Position numbers and translations under genes: made by a program. Shown here piece by piece: positions 6,626-14,654 of a stretch of DNA of 16,634 bases. A model generated the notes under the pieces. That model saw nothing but the letters and a program-made list of their open reading frames with translations. It searched no databases and was not told the DNA's origin. This DNA is from Paenibacillus sp. oral taxon 786 str. D14 (lineage in GTDB: Bacteria; Bacillota; Bacilli; Paenibacillales; Paenibacillaceae): assembly GCF_000159955.1 (NCBI RefSeq), contig NZ_GG695970.1, forward strand, positions 475,452-492,085. The letters run 5' to 3'. Positions within the stretch are counted from its first letter, which is position 1. Each line of letters begins with the position of its first letter.

Positions 6626-7705
6626 ATGAAGAAGAAGCTTGGGATGATTCTCGCCTTGTCGCTGCTGCTGGTCGGCGTTGTTGCTTGCGGCAACAATGGC
6701 GGCAACGGAAATGCCGCAAACGGGGGGAATGCCGGGGGAACCGGAACGGAAAATTCCGCGGGTGCGGGGAATACATCGGATTCCGATAAGAAAACGTATA
6801 AAATCGCGATTTCGCAAATCGTGGAGCATCCTTCCTTGGATGCAACGCGGGAGGGCTTCCTGGACGCTTTGAAGGACGCAGGCATTGTAGAAGGGGAAAA
6901 CTTGGAGCTTGATTACAACAATGCGCAGGGGGACCAAACGAACAATACGACCATCGCGCAAAAAATCGCCGGCGAGAAATATGATCTGGTGCTCGCGATC
7001 GCTACGCCGCCTGCACAAGCTGTAGCGCAGCAGGTGAAGAACTCCCCGATCCTGTTCGCGGCTGTTACTGATCCGGTTGATGCCAAATTGGTGGACAATT
7101 TGGATCATCCAGGTGGGAACATCTCCGGGGCTTCGGATACGAACCCGGAAGCGATTACGAAGCTGATGGACTTCATCGCTGAGCACTTCAAGGATGTCAA
7201 ATCCGTTGGATTGGTGATCAACCAAGGGGAACCGAATGCCGTCGTTATGGCAAACCATGCAGAGAAAGCATTGGAAGCCCACGGTATCAAATTGGTGAAA
7301 GCCTCGGTAACCAATACATCGGAAGTTAAACAAGCGGCCGAATCGCTGGTTGGTCGGGTAGATGCGCTGTACATTACGCTCGATAACATGGTCGTTGAAG
7401 CCGTCAGCACCGTGATCCAGGTAGCCAACGATAACGACCTTCCTTTCTTCTCGAGTGACCGGGATACGGTCGAGAAGGGGGCTTTTGCAACGATTGGGTT
7501 CAAATATTATGACCACGGGTACCAAGTGGGACAAATGGCAGTCGACGTGCTGAAGAACGGCAAAAAGGTCGGTGACCTGAAAGTGACGGTGCCGGATAAG
7601 CTCGACTTGATCATGAACCTGAAAGCGGCAGCCGAGCAAGGGATCGAAGTGACCGATGCCATGAAGGCTCAAATTACGGATAAGGAAAACAATCTGATCG
7701 AATAG
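6626..7705 (+). CDS. ABC importer substrate-binding lipoprotein (ABC_sub_bind family, TrpX-like)
   Basis: The 359-residue protein begins with a type II signal peptide: MKKK, a hydrophobic core, and lipobox V-V-A-C with Cys21 as the lipidated residue. Residues 22-52 are a Gly/Asn/Ala-rich linker. The mature domain starts near 55 (YKIAISQIVEHPSLDATREG) and shows two Rossmann-like lobes, with AITDPVD-like AAVTDPVDAKLV near 148 and the SSDRDTVEKGA region near 287. This matches the PF04392 binding-protein family, whose Streptococcus members (TrpX) are linked to uptake of aromatic amino acids. The ligand here is unknown. The ribosome binding site is AAAGGGG about 10 nt before ATG 6626. It is the first gene of a three-gene importer operon; the permease follows 38 nt later. 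Confidence 0.92.
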   Translation: MKKKLGMILALSLLLVGVVACGNNGGNGNAANGGNAGGTGTENSAGAGNTSDSDKKTYKIAISQIVEHPSLDATREGFLDALKDAGIVEGENLELDYNNAQGDQTNNTTIAQKIAGEKYDLVLAIATPPAQAVAQQVKNSPILFAAVTDPVDAKLVDNLDHPGGNISGASDTNPEAITKLMDFIAEHFKDVKSVGLVINQGEPNAVVMANHAEKALEAHGIKLVKASVTNTSEVKQAAESLVGRVDALYITLDNMVVEAVSTVIQVANDNDLPFFSSDRDTVEKGAFATIGFKYYDHGYQVGQMAVDVLKNGKKVGDLKVTVPDKLDLIMNLKAAAEQGIEVTDAMKAQITDKENNLIE

Positions 7706-7743
7706 GCAGCACACGCTCCTAATTTCTTGAGGAGGTACTCATC

Positions 7744-8658
7744 ATGTTGAACTCGCTGCTGGGGGCGCTGGAATCCGGCCTGCTGTATGCGCTTATGGCG
7801 CTCGGCGTATATATTACGTTCCGAATTCTCGACTTTCCGGACCTGACGGTGGACGGGAGCTTTACGACCGGCGGTGCGATCGCTGCGGTCATGATCGCAG
7901 GGGGAAGCTCTCCCTGGATTGCTACGGTCGTTGCTTTTTTGGGCGGCTTGGCTGCCGGTGCGATCACCGGCATCATTCATACCAAAGGACGGATTAACGG
8001 ACTGCTCTCCGGGATATTAATGATGATTGCATTGTATTCCATCAATATGCGGATCATGGGCAAACCTAATGTAGGCTTGCTGGGGGAGACAACGCTGTTC
8101 AGCTCGGTTTCGCCGCTGGTGTTCATGCCGATCGTTGTTATCGCCATTAAGCTGCTGCTGGATTTGTTCTTTCGTACGGAGCTTGGCTTGGCCCTGCGGG
8201 CCACTGGCGACAATAAACGGATGATCCGCAGTTTTGGTGCCAATACGGATAACACAATTATTCTCGGGCTCAGTTTGTCCAACGGGCTAGTGGCTTTGTC
8301 CGGGGCGCTCATCGCTCAACAGTCCGGTTTCGCCGACATTTCGTCGGGGATCGGGATGATCGTGATCGGGCTGGCTTCGGTGATTATCGGGGAGGCCATC
8401 TTCGGGGCGCGGACGGTATTCTGGGCAACGCTGGCAGCGGTTCTCGGGTCCATCGTTTATCGAGTGGTTGTAGCGCTAGCGCTGCGGATCGAATGGCTGG
8501 AGCAAACGGATTTGAAGCTGATTACGGCAGTTATCGTGATCATCGCATTGGTGCTTCCGACCGCACAAAGAAACATGAAGCAGAAAGCCGTAGCTCGCCG
8601 GCGCGCCGGTGAAATTACACAAACCGCCGGGCAAAAGAGCGTAGGGGGTGGGTTCTAA
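7744..8658 (+). CDS. ABC importer permease (branched-chain-type, TrpY-like)
   Basis: The 304-residue integral membrane protein opens with NSLLGALESGLLYALMALGVYITFRIL, the usual first segment of the BPD_transp_2 permeases associated with PF04392 binding proteins, followed by DFPDLTVDGSF. I count about eight to nine hydrophobic segments. The segment ELGLALRATGDNKRMIRSFG near 142-161 is the cytoplasmic loop that contacts the ATPase in this family. The basic tail (QKAVARRRAGE) is cytoplasmic. Translation starts at ATG 7744 after a strong GGAGGT site. The stop overlaps the ATPase start (TAATG at 8656-8660), so the two subunits are translationally coupled. Confidence 0.93.
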   Translation: MLNSLLGALESGLLYALMALGVYITFRILDFPDLTVDGSFTTGGAIAAVMIAGGSSPWIATVVAFLGGLAAGAITGIIHTKGRINGLLSGILMMIALYSINMRIMGKPNVGLLGETTLFSSVSPLVFMPIVVIAIKLLLDLFFRTELGLALRATGDNKRMIRSFGANTDNTIILGLSLSNGLVALSGALIAQQSGFADISSGIGMIVIGLASVIIGEAIFGARTVFWATLAAVLGSIVYRVVVALALRIEWLEQTDLKLITAVIVIIALVLPTAQRNMKQKAVARRRAGEITQTAGQKSVGGGF

Positions 8659-9455
8659 TGCTGAAGTTAACCCAGGTATCGAAGCTCTTTCACCCCGGCA
8701 CGCCGGATGAGAAGATCGCGCTGATTGACGTCAATCTGCATCTGCGCAAAGGCGATTTCGTAACGGTCATCGGCAGCAACGGTGCGGGGAAATCCACGCT
8801 GATGAATATGATCTCCGGCGTCATCAAGCCGGATGCTGGCGAGGTTCGCCTTGGCGGCGTCGACATCAGCCATCTTCCGGAGCATCGCCGCAGCAAGTGG
8901 ATTGGCCGTGTGTTTCAGGACCCGATGGCCGGTACTGCACCGCATATGACCATCGAGGAGAACCTGGCGATGGCTTACTCTCGCGGGAAGGCGCGTGGCC
9001 TTGCGCTGGGGGTGAACGCGAAGCGCCGGGCGATGTTCCAGGAGCAGCTGCGCAGGCTGGGCATTGGATTGGAGAACCGGCTGCGCGCCAAGGTCGGTAC
9101 ATTGTCGGGCGGGGAACGCCAGGCGCTCAGCCTGCTGATGGCAACGTTTACCGAGCCGCAGGTGTTGCTCCTAGACGAGCATACTGCTGCACTGGACCCA
9201 GCCCGTGCTGAGCTGGTGACGAAGCTTACGCAGGAGATCGTCAGCGAATTGAAGCTGACCACGTTGATGGTCACCCACAACATGGAGCAAGCGATCCGGT
9301 TGGGTAACCGCCTCATCATGATGGATGGCGGGCGGATCATCCTTGATGTGGATGAAACGAATAAACGCGAGTTAACGATCGAACGGCTGCTAGGCGAATT
9401 CGAACGCATCAGCGGCCACAAGCTGTCCGATGATCGCGTGATGCTGGGCAGTTAA
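8658..9455 (+). CDS. ABC importer ATP-binding protein (TrpZ-like)
   Basis: The 265-residue cytoplasmic ATPase has all expected motifs: Walker A GSNGAGKST at 39-47, Q-loop Gln87 in VFQDP, signature LSGGERQ at 149-155, Walker B with Asp173 and Glu174 (LLLDEH), and the switch His207 (VTHNME). Unlike most ABC ATPases the Walker B is followed by His-Thr-Ala, common in this importer group. It powers uptake by the permease encoded just upstream. The start ATG shares its A with the permease stop; the GGGGG-rich site in the end of the permease gene (about 8644-8651) serves as ribosome binding site. A strong terminator follows the stop. Confidence 0.95.
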   Translation: MLKLTQVSKLFHPGTPDEKIALIDVNLHLRKGDFVTVIGSNGAGKSTLMNMISGVIKPDAGEVRLGGVDISHLPEHRRSKWIGRVFQDPMAGTAPHMTIEENLAMAYSRGKARGLALGVNAKRRAMFQEQLRRLGIGLENRLRAKVGTLSGGERQALSLLMATFTEPQVLLLDEHTAALDPARAELVTKLTQEIVSELKLTTLMVTHNMEQAIRLGNRLIMMDGGRIILDVDETNKRELTIERLLGEFERISGHKLSDDRVMLGS

Positions 9456-9479
9456 ATTGCAACTATACCTGTACACAAA

Positions 9480-9531
9480 GCGCGAGTGCAAAGGGAGGAT
9501 TCCCTTGTACTCGCGCTCTTTGTTGTCTTTT
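9480..9531 (+). terminator. Strong hairpin terminator between convergent genes
   Basis: GCGCGAGTGCAAAGGGA (9480-9496) pairs with TCCCTTGTACTCGCGC (9501-9516) with one bulged A and one G-T pair, loop GGAT. A T-rich tail runs from 9517 to 9531. It ends the importer operon; its tail reaches the stop codon of the minus-strand DUF2512 gene, so it may also slow transcription from the other side, although the minus-side tail is less T-rich. Confidence 0.88.
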
Positions 9532-9895
9532 AACGAGCATCGCGCACTCGTACGCTGCTGTCCCTGCGGATGCCGTCGCGCAGCATCCAAGCGTGCAAGA
9601 ACCATTCAAATACGCCCATCACAATGGTAATGGCAAGGATTTCGCCAAGAGATAACGTCCATTCCGCGTTGGCGGAAATCGCCCACAGGAAGATAAAGAC
9701 GAGAAACGCATCTACAACGGTTGCGATCCCATTGTTCGTTCGCGGAAGGATGAAAAGATCCCCGAATAAATAGGCTAGAATAGACAACGCTAAGGCTGTC
9801 AGCAGCGCTGAGATGAATGAGGCGTTGCTTAAGAGCATTACCATGACGATGACGATAATTCCATTTCCAAGTAATTTGACGAGAAACTTGTCCAA
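9530..9895 (-). CDS. DUF2512 (YndM-like) membrane protein
   Basis: The protein of about 121 residues has four hydrophobic segments and the DUF2512 hallmark GDLFILPRTNN, followed by a predicted membrane helix (VVDAFLVFIFLWAIS). It resembles Bacillus YndM, a small integral membrane protein of unknown function. I choose TTG at 9895 as start because AAGGAGGTG lies about 6 nt before it on the minus strand. The upstream GTG at 9902-9904 is part of that same ribosome binding site, so it is a poor start although it would add three residues. The C-terminus (RRDSSVRVRDAR) is basic and probably cytoplasmic. It is transcribed alone and convergently to the importer operon. Confidence 0.87.
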   Translation of the reverse strand: MDKFLVKLLGNGIIVIVMVMLLSNASFISALLTALALSILAYLFGDLFILPRTNNGIATVVDAFLVFIFLWAISANAEWTLSLGEILAITIVMGVFEWFLHAWMLRDGIRRDSSVRVRDAR

Positions 9896-9999
9896 CCCTT
9901 TCACCTCCTTGTTTTACGCTCTAATTTCTCCTAACGGGAAAGCGGCTATACACCAAATTAACGATGTCAATTAATAGCTACGGAAAGCGGGACAACAAC

Positions 10000-10950
10000 A
10001 TGACTCAAACCACAAACTACGATTGCATGATCATTGGCGGCGGTATTGCCGGATTACAAGCCGCTATTCAGCTAGGCCGGTACTCGGTCCACAACGTACT
10101 GGTTATTGACGCGGGTTATGGAAGATCCACGTTATGCCGGCAATATCATAACCTGCTGGGGTTCCCGGAAGGTATTTCCGGGGAAGAACTGCGCAGTCGG
10201 GGGAGACGGCAAGCGGCGTCTTATGGCGTAAAGTTTGTGCAAGACACAATAACCGAAGCGAAGAAACGGGATGAGGGATTTCAAGTAAAAACATTAAGCG
10301 GCCAAACGTATTCAGGTCGAACCCTGCTGCTGGCGACCGGTGTGCTGGACCGTTTTCCCGATGTCCCCGGTTTGGTTCCAACGCTTGGGCTAAGCGTCTA
10401 TGTCTGTCCGGATTGTGATGGGTACGAAATTGAGGGGCGGAAAACGGTATTAATGGGGGCGGGGGACACCGGTGCCAAGATGGCACTGCTGCTCATCCAG
10501 CGGACCCGCGATTTAACCTACATTAATCATGAACAGACATCTGTCGCTGCGTCGCTCCTGAAGCAAATGGAGGAACAGGGGATTCGCTACGAGGAAGGGG
10601 CCATCGCCGAAGTCCAACAATCCGAAGGCTTTATCCGCAGCGTGAAATTACAGGATGGCCGGAGCTTTACAGCAGAACGGGGATTTATTGCGTTTGGCGG
10701 CAATGAGGTTCATTCTGGATTAGCCGCTCAACTTGGCGTACGCATTTCCGAGAACCGTCATGTGGAGGTCAACCCCCGCACAAAGCAGACGAACGTCCCC
10801 GGCGTGTGGGTGGCTGGGGATCTAGGACTTCATGCGGAACAGGTTAGCGTGGCCATGGGGGAAGGCTCAATTGCCGCAATTTGGATTCATAAAGCATTAA
10901 GTCCGTGCTATAATCAGTTGAACGGAGGGGATGCAGAGGATGATTCTTGA
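10000..10950 (+). CDS. Thioredoxin-reductase-like FAD/NAD(P) oxidoreductase
   Basis: The 316-residue flavoprotein has the fold order of thioredoxin reductase: FAD-binding GGGIAG at 13-18, LATG at 111-114, a redox-active CPDC at 136-139 in the context CPDCDGYE, a second dinucleotide motif GAGDTG at 154-159, and the C-terminal FAD motif AGDLG at 282-286. The HRRxxxR motif that reads the NADPH phosphate in true thioredoxin reductases is absent (the region reads YINHEQTS), so it may use NADH or be a dithiol oxidase-type member of the wider family. I use ATG 10000 because an in-frame ATG at 9964 has no ribosome binding site and would add 12 residues before the conserved start; the site before 10000 (GGAAAG) is itself weak. 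The next gene overlaps its end, so the two are co-expressed. Confidence 0.88.
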   Translation: MTQTTNYDCMIIGGGIAGLQAAIQLGRYSVHNVLVIDAGYGRSTLCRQYHNLLGFPEGISGEELRSRGRRQAASYGVKFVQDTITEAKKRDEGFQVKTLSGQTYSGRTLLLATGVLDRFPDVPGLVPTLGLSVYVCPDCDGYEIEGRKTVLMGAGDTGAKMALLLIQRTRDLTYINHEQTSVAASLLKQMEEQGIRYEEGAIAEVQQSEGFIRSVKLQDGRSFTAERGFIAFGGNEVHSGLAAQLGVRISENRHVEVNPRTKQTNVPGVWVAGDLGLHAEQVSVAMGEGSIAAIWIHKALSPCYNQLNGGDAEDDS

Positions 10951-11242
10951 AGTAGCTCAGCTGCAAGTGAAGCCCGGAATGATTAATGATTTCGAAAGCC
11001 ACTTCCGGAAGGCTTCCAAAATCATCAGCCGGGCGTCCGGTTATCTTGGACATGAGCTCCATAAATGCGTAGAGACGGAGAATAAATATATTCTGCTCGT
11101 GCGTTGGCAATCCATTTCCGCACATGAGGTAGGTTTCCGTCAATCTCCGGAATATGAGGAATGGAAAGCGCTGCTTCATCCATTCTACGATCCCATGCCT
11201 ACCGTGGAACACTACGTGCAAATCAAGCATGAAACGGAGTAG
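10940..11242 (+). CDS. Antibiotic-biosynthesis-monooxygenase (ABM) domain protein
   Basis: The 100-residue protein has the pattern of a dimeric alpha/beta ABM domain: [13 protein letters not shown] strand, an amphipathic helix with [21 protein letters not shown], the strand YILLVRWQS, then [24 protein letters not shown]. Family members include small oxygenases and haem-degrading enzymes, but many are of unknown function; the IsdG-type haem-ligand arrangement is not evident. I choose ATG 10940 rather than 10931 because the ribosome binding site GGAGGGG (10924-10930) touches 10931 directly. The start lies inside the end of the flavoprotein gene (11-bp overlap), suggesting a redox function in common. 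Confidence 0.85.
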   Translation: MILEVAQLQVKPGMINDFESHFRKASKIISRASGYLGHELHKCVETENKYILLVRWQSISAHEVGFRQSPEYEEWKALLHPFYDPMPTVEHYVQIKHETE

Positions 11243-11253
11243 GAGGAAAGAGA

Positions 11254-11380
11254 ATGGAAGAAATCATTTGGCGGCAGCTTGAATTCGGGACGGCGATTTA
11301 TCGATATTCTGAATGCTCGAGGAACAGCCACAGCAGGTGAAGGCAGAGCTATGTATAACAAAATTATTCAAGGACTGTGA
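11254..11380 (+). pseudogene. Possible small gene broken by a frameshift, or cryptic short ORFs
   Basis: An ideal ribosome binding site (AGGAGG at 11241-11246) stands 7 nt before ATG 11254, which opens a 28-codon frame ending at TGA 11338-11340. A second frame, open from 11243 to TGA 11378-11380, contains a protein-like stretch with [14 protein letters not shown] and [14 protein letters not shown] but has no good start of its own. Joining the two frames by a +1 shift near CTT-GAA (about 11278-11283) would give one peptide of about 41 residues. This could be a sequencing error, a decayed gene, or a real short peptide from the first frame. I do not recognise either peptide. Confidence 0.3.
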
Positions 11381-11390
11381 GCATGTACAT

Positions 11391-11906
11391 ATGACGGAAC
11401 ATTTCGACTATACCATTGAAGATGCAACGCTTGAGGACTTGCCGGCGATCGTGGCGATTTACAATGAAACGATCGCTGGACGCATGGTTACCGCCGATTT
11501 GGAGCCGGTGACCGTTGACGCCAGACGGAAGTGGTTTGATGAGCATTCGCCCGATTTCCGGCCGCTTTTGGTTATGAAATCCGGGGGGAAGGTCATCGCC
11601 TGGCTCAGCTTTCAGTCCTTCTATGGGCGACCGGCCTATAACGGCACGGCCGAGATCAGTATTTATATCACAGAAGCCTACCGTTCCCGCGGAATCGGAG
11701 GGATCTTGTTAAATCGATCCTTTGCGATTTGCCCTGAGATTGGTGTCCATACGCTGCTTGGGTTTGTGTTTGGTCACAACGAGCCGAGCCTTAAGCTCCT
11801 TAGTAAATTCGGCTTCGAGCGTTGGGCGCATTTGCCCCGCGTGGCCAATTTAGACGGCGTGGAACGGGATCTCGTTATTTTGGGGAAACGTGTTGTTGAG
11901 GCTTAA
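11391..11906 (+). CDS. GNAT family N-acetyltransferase (phosphinothricin-acetyltransferase-like)
   Basis: The 171-residue protein opens with [21 protein letters not shown], the standard beginning of this GNAT subgroup. The acetyl-CoA pyrophosphate-binding loop is RSRGIGG, near 101-107 in [13 protein letters not shown]. The C-terminal half carries [24 protein letters not shown] and ends with the usual [10 protein letters not shown]. It should acetylate an amino group of a small molecule; the substrate is unknown, and names such as phosphinothricin acetyltransferase in this subgroup usually rest on similarity alone. I start at ATG 11391 because the conserved domain begins there; the frame is open back to 11313, but those 26 residues look non-conserved. 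The ribosome binding site is weak (AAGGA at 11370-11374, too far), so the exact start is uncertain. Confidence 0.87.
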   Translation: MTEHFDYTIEDATLEDLPAIVAIYNETIAGRMVTADLEPVTVDARRKWFDEHSPDFRPLLVMKSGGKVIAWLSFQSFYGRPAYNGTAEISIYITEAYRSRGIGGILLNRSFAICPEIGVHTLLGFVFGHNEPSLKLLSKFGFERWAHLPRVANLDGVERDLVILGKRVVEA

Positions 11907-11936
11907 TATGCTTTTGGGGAATGGGGATCAAATTAT

Positions 11937-12545
11937 TTGAACGAATGGGTTAAGGAAATCACGGACTGGTTTTTGGAGACGACTCAGTTAGGCGGGTACT
12001 CCATCCTGCTTTTTACGATCCCACTTGCCGTTGTGCAGGGAGTTTTTGGTTTTTTTCCGTTTGCCACGATCGTGATGTTGCATCTCTCCCTGCTGGGGAT
12101 TGCGAACGGTTTATTAGCCAGTTGGATTGCCGGTACGGCGGCAGGGATGGTTGTTTACCTGATGTGCAGATATTTTTTTGCTGATTGGTTTAACCGCAGG
12201 TGGTTGGCTAAGCTGCAAAAATACGAAAAATGGCAAAAAGGGCTGGACCGCTATGGGGTGTGGGCAGTGATCTTTCTCCGCACGATTCCGATTATGCCAA
12301 ACAATCTCATTTCGTTTATGTCGGCGGTTTCGAATTTAAAGCTCCGTTCTTATGTCTGGTCCAACCTGGTTGGGAATCTGTCAAGCATTTGGCTGTTCGG
12401 GATCTTAAGCGCATCGATTGTGTTTCCGGGGGTGAATCTTCAGGAGTTGATTCTCTCCTACGCCCTATTTTTGCTTGTGCTGGGCGTCGCCTTTGTCATT
12501 CGCAACCGGTTCCTATCCAAGACGAAAGAAGGCATGAGACCTTAG
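11937..12545 (+). CDS. TVP38/TMEM64 (DedA/VTT superfamily) membrane protein
   Basis: The 202-residue integral membrane protein has about five hydrophobic segments. The VTT-domain signature is visible: GVFGFFPFATIVMLHLSLLGIANGLLASWIAG-type re-entrant region (residues 36-67), then the conserved FLRTIPIMPNNLISFMSAVS segment near 117-136 with its Arg and Pro residues, and GNLSSIWLFG. Members of this superfamily have been linked to lipid flipping and membrane homeostasis. The TTG start at 11937 has GGGGAT about 9 nt before it; no in-frame ATG gives the conserved N-terminus. It lies 30 nt after the acetyltransferase gene, so the two are probably co-transcribed. The C-terminus (RNRFLSKTKEG) is basic and cytoplasmic. 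Confidence 0.88.
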   Translation: MNEWVKEITDWFLETTQLGGYSILLFTIPLAVVQGVFGFFPFATIVMLHLSLLGIANGLLASWIAGTAAGMVVYLMCRYFFADWFNRRWLAKLQKYEKWQKGLDRYGVWAVIFLRTIPIMPNNLISFMSAVSNLKLRSYVWSNLVGNLSSIWLFGILSASIVFPGVNLQELILSYALFLLVLGVAFVIRNRFLSKTKEGMRP

Positions 12546-12609
12546 CATGGATCGACCGCTTTCCGGGATAAGCTACAGAGAGAATAAGATTGGATAGGGG
12601 GCGAGTCGT

Positions 12610-13848
12610 TTGAATACTCAGGAACAGGCTTTATCAGGAAAACCCGCGGCAGCACGGCGGAAGCTGCTGCTCAGCGCCGGGCTCAGCTGGATGTTTGATG
12701 CCATGGACGTCGGGATCATTTCGTTTATCGCTGCTGCCCTTGCGGTGGAATGGAGCTTAACGCCGCAGCAGACCGGCTTCTTTACGGCGATCAACTCCGT
12801 AGGGATGGCGTTTGGCGCAGCGATTGCCGGTTATATGGCGGACAAGTTTGGCCGCAAATCCGTGCTCCTGTGGACGCTGTTGATTTTCTCCATCGCCAGC
12901 GGTTTGTCAGCTGCCGCTACTAGCTTTGCCATGCTTTGTTTGCTTCGCTTTATTGCCGGCTTTGGACTTGGCGGGGAGCTGCCGGTCGCTTCCACACTGG
13001 TATCCGAATCGGTGTCGGTACAGGAACGCGGAAGATCCGTCGTGCTGCTGGAGAGCTTCTGGGCTGCCGGATGGATCGCTTCGGCGTTGATCTCGTATTT
13101 CGTCATCCCGGATTACGGATGGCAGGCCGCTTTTATCATCGGTGCCATACCTGCGTTATATGCGCTGTACTTGCGCAAATCAATCCAGGAGCCGGCCCGA
13201 TTTAAAGCGCAGACGGGTCATCATCAAGGACGAGGGCCTTCCTTCAGCGAAAGGTTTAAGTCCGTTTGGGCTTCCCCGCACCGTCGTTCGACTGTGATGC
13301 TTTGGATTTTGTGGTTTACCGTCGTCTTTTCGTATTACGGCATGTTTCTGTGGCTGCCTTCGGTGATGGTGCTGAAAGGCTTCAGTCTGGTCAAAAGCTT
13401 TGAATACGTGCTGATCATGACACTGGCACAATTACCGGGATACTTCACGGCCGCTTATTTCATTGAGAAGTTTGGGCGTAAATTTGTGCTGGTGCTGTAT
13501 TTGCTGCTCACCGCAGCCAGCGCGGCCTGGTTTGGAAATGCGACTAGTGAGGGAATGCTGATTGCCGCTGGGATTTGCTTATCCTTCTTTAATCTTGGGG
13601 CATGGGGCGGCATGTACGCTTATACCCCGGAATTGTACCCGACGCGGGTGCGTTCGACCGGAGTCGGCTTGGCCGCTTCCTTTGGACGGATCGGCGGTAT
13701 CATCGCTCCGTACTTGGTCGGCATGCTGGTCGCTCGCCACGTCGCCATCGGGGGAATCTTCTGGATGTTCTTCGTAACAATCGTCATTGGGGCACTGGCG
13801 GTGTTTTGGCTGGGGACCGAGACGCGGGGGAAGGAGCTGGCGGATTAA
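12610..13848 (+). CDS. niaP: MFS transporter, NiaP-like (nicotinate-type carrier)
   Basis: The 412-residue protein has twelve predicted membrane helices and the MFS motif A (GYMADKFGRKSVL at 74-86), plus the second copy-like IEKFGRKFVL in the second half. Long segments match what I remember of Bacillus YceI/NiaP: FDAMDVGI near 29-36, FGLGGELPVASTLVSE near 118-133, VVLLESFWAAGW near 144-155, and FSYYGMFLWLPSVM in the middle. NiaP proteins carry nicotinate or related aromatic acids into the cell for NAD synthesis, but close paralogues carry other aromatic acids, so the substrate is a likely rather than certain call. The TTG start follows the purine-rich AGGGGGCGAG. The gene is 64 nt from the DedA-like gene with no terminator between. 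Confidence 0.85.
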   Translation: MNTQEQALSGKPAAARRKLLLSAGLSWMFDAMDVGIISFIAAALAVEWSLTPQQTGFFTAINSVGMAFGAAIAGYMADKFGRKSVLLWTLLIFSIASGLSAAATSFAMLCLLRFIAGFGLGGELPVASTLVSESVSVQERGRSVVLLESFWAAGWIASALISYFVIPDYGWQAAFIIGAIPALYALYLRKSIQEPARFKAQTGHHQGRGPSFSERFKSVWASPHRRSTVMLWILWFTVVFSYYGMFLWLPSVMVLKGFSLVKSFEYVLIMTLAQLPGYFTAAYFIEKFGRKFVLVLYLLLTAASAAWFGNATSEGMLIAAGICLSFFNLGAWGGMYAYTPELYPTRVRSTGVGLAASFGRIGGIIAPYLVGMLVARHVAIGGIFWMFFVTIVIGALAVFWLGTETRGKELAD

Positions 13849-13890
13849 AAAACAGCAAAATTGCTGCGGATCCGCAACAATTTTGCTGTT
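13847..13890 (-). terminator. Terminator of the UPF0173 gene, possibly bidirectional
   Basis: AACAGCAAAATTG (13851-13863) and CAATTTTGCTGTT (13878-13890) form a perfect 13-bp outer stem, with GCGGATCCGC inside. Read on the minus strand the hairpin is followed by six Ts (13847-13852), a proper terminator for the UPF0173 gene. Read on the plus strand there is no T-run, but the stem may still help end the MFS transcript. Confidence 0.85.
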
Positions 13891-13901
13891 CATCCGTTTA
13901 A

Positions 13902-14588
13902 TTAGAAGTTGTCCAGAGAATCGCCCGGCTTCAAGGCATGACCTGTAATGCCGATACGTGCGAGATCTGCGACAAATCGTTCCCCGTCCTGGGCGATTGC
14001 ATCAAACGTATTGTAATGCACAGGGACAACGTGCTTGGCGCCAATCCATTCAGCTGCGGTCAGAGCATCCTCCGGTCCCATGGTAAAATGGTCTCCAATC
14101 GGCAGGAATGCGAGATCGACCGGGCCGCGGGAGCTGACCAATTTCATATCGCTGAACAGGGCGGTATCTCCGGCATGATATATGGCTGTTCCGTCAATAT
14201 CGAGCAGGATCCCTGCCGCCACGCCAAGATATACATTTACGCCGTTTTGGTTGACGGACGAGCTGTGCAGCGCAGGCACCCATTTTAATTTACCGAACGG
14301 GAACGTGCGGGAGCCGCCAAGGTTCATGCCGACCGTTTGCAGTCCGCTGCCAGCAAAATAATCGGCCAGCTCGACAATGGCGATAATCGGCGCGTTGTTT
14401 CGCCGGGCGATGCTTTCCGCATCTGCGATGTGATCGGAATGACCATGGGTCAGAAGCACGTAATCGACTTGAATGTCATCGGCTGAGGCTGCGGCCGCCG
14501 GATTCCCGGTGAGAAATGGATCGATGATCAAACGATGCTTCCCTGTGTCCACCAGGATGCAGGAATGTCCCAAATAAGTAACTTTCAT
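13902..14588 (-). CDS. UPF0173 metal-dependent hydrolase (YtkL-like)
   Basis: The 228-residue protein is a compact metallo-beta-lactamase-fold enzyme. It shows the metal-binding THGHSDH at 47-53 (HxHxDH), the HAGDTALFSD segment with the bridging His and Asp in the second half, and the C-terminal VPVHYNTFD. The opening MKVTYLGHSC and the loop FLTGNP are typical of UPF0173, a widespread family whose substrate is unknown. I choose ATG at 14588 because GAGGTG stands about 6 nt before it on the minus strand and the conserved domain starts there. The frame stays open upstream to 14678, but those 30 residues overlap the promoter and have no conserved character. It is monocistronic with its own promoter and terminator. 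Confidence 0.93.
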   Translation of the reverse strand: MKVTYLGHSCILVDTGKHRLIIDPFLTGNPAAAASADDIQVDYVLLTHGHSDHIADAESIARRNNAPIIAIVELADYFAGSGLQTVGMNLGGSRTFPFGKLKWVPALHSSSVNQNGVNVYLGVAAGILLDIDGTAIYHAGDTALFSDMKLVSSRGPVDLAFLPIGDHFTMGPEDALTAAEWIGAKHVVPVHYNTFDAIAQDGERFVADLARIGITGHALKPGDSLDNF

Positions 14589-14625
14589 AGCAATCACCTC
14601 ATGTGGAAATATATCCTTCTCGTTT

Positions 14626-14654
14626 ATTATAGCTGCCTTGGACAAGCAAGTCAT
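14626..14654 (-). promoter_or_regulatory. SigA-type promoter of the UPF0173 gene
   Basis: On the minus strand ATGACT (14654-14649) and a perfect TATAAT (14631-14626) are separated by 17 bp. Transcription would start near 14619, about 30 nt before the chosen ATG at 14588, which also supports that start over the longer frame. Confidence 0.7.

Noticed and set aside
9942..9970. Perfect TTGACA on the minus strand before the DUF2512 gene
   Set aside because: The nearest -10-like element (TATAGC) is at a 14-bp spacing, too short for SigA, and the 17-bp position reads AGCCGC.
9964..9999. Longer start for the flavoprotein at ATG 9964
   Set aside because: There is no ribosome binding site before it and the extra 12 residues precede the usual beginning of the FAD-binding fold.
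12230..12571. 113-codon plus-strand frame inside the DedA-like gene
   Set aside because: It lies mostly within a clearly conserved membrane-protein gene in another frame, and has no ribosome binding site; a shadow.
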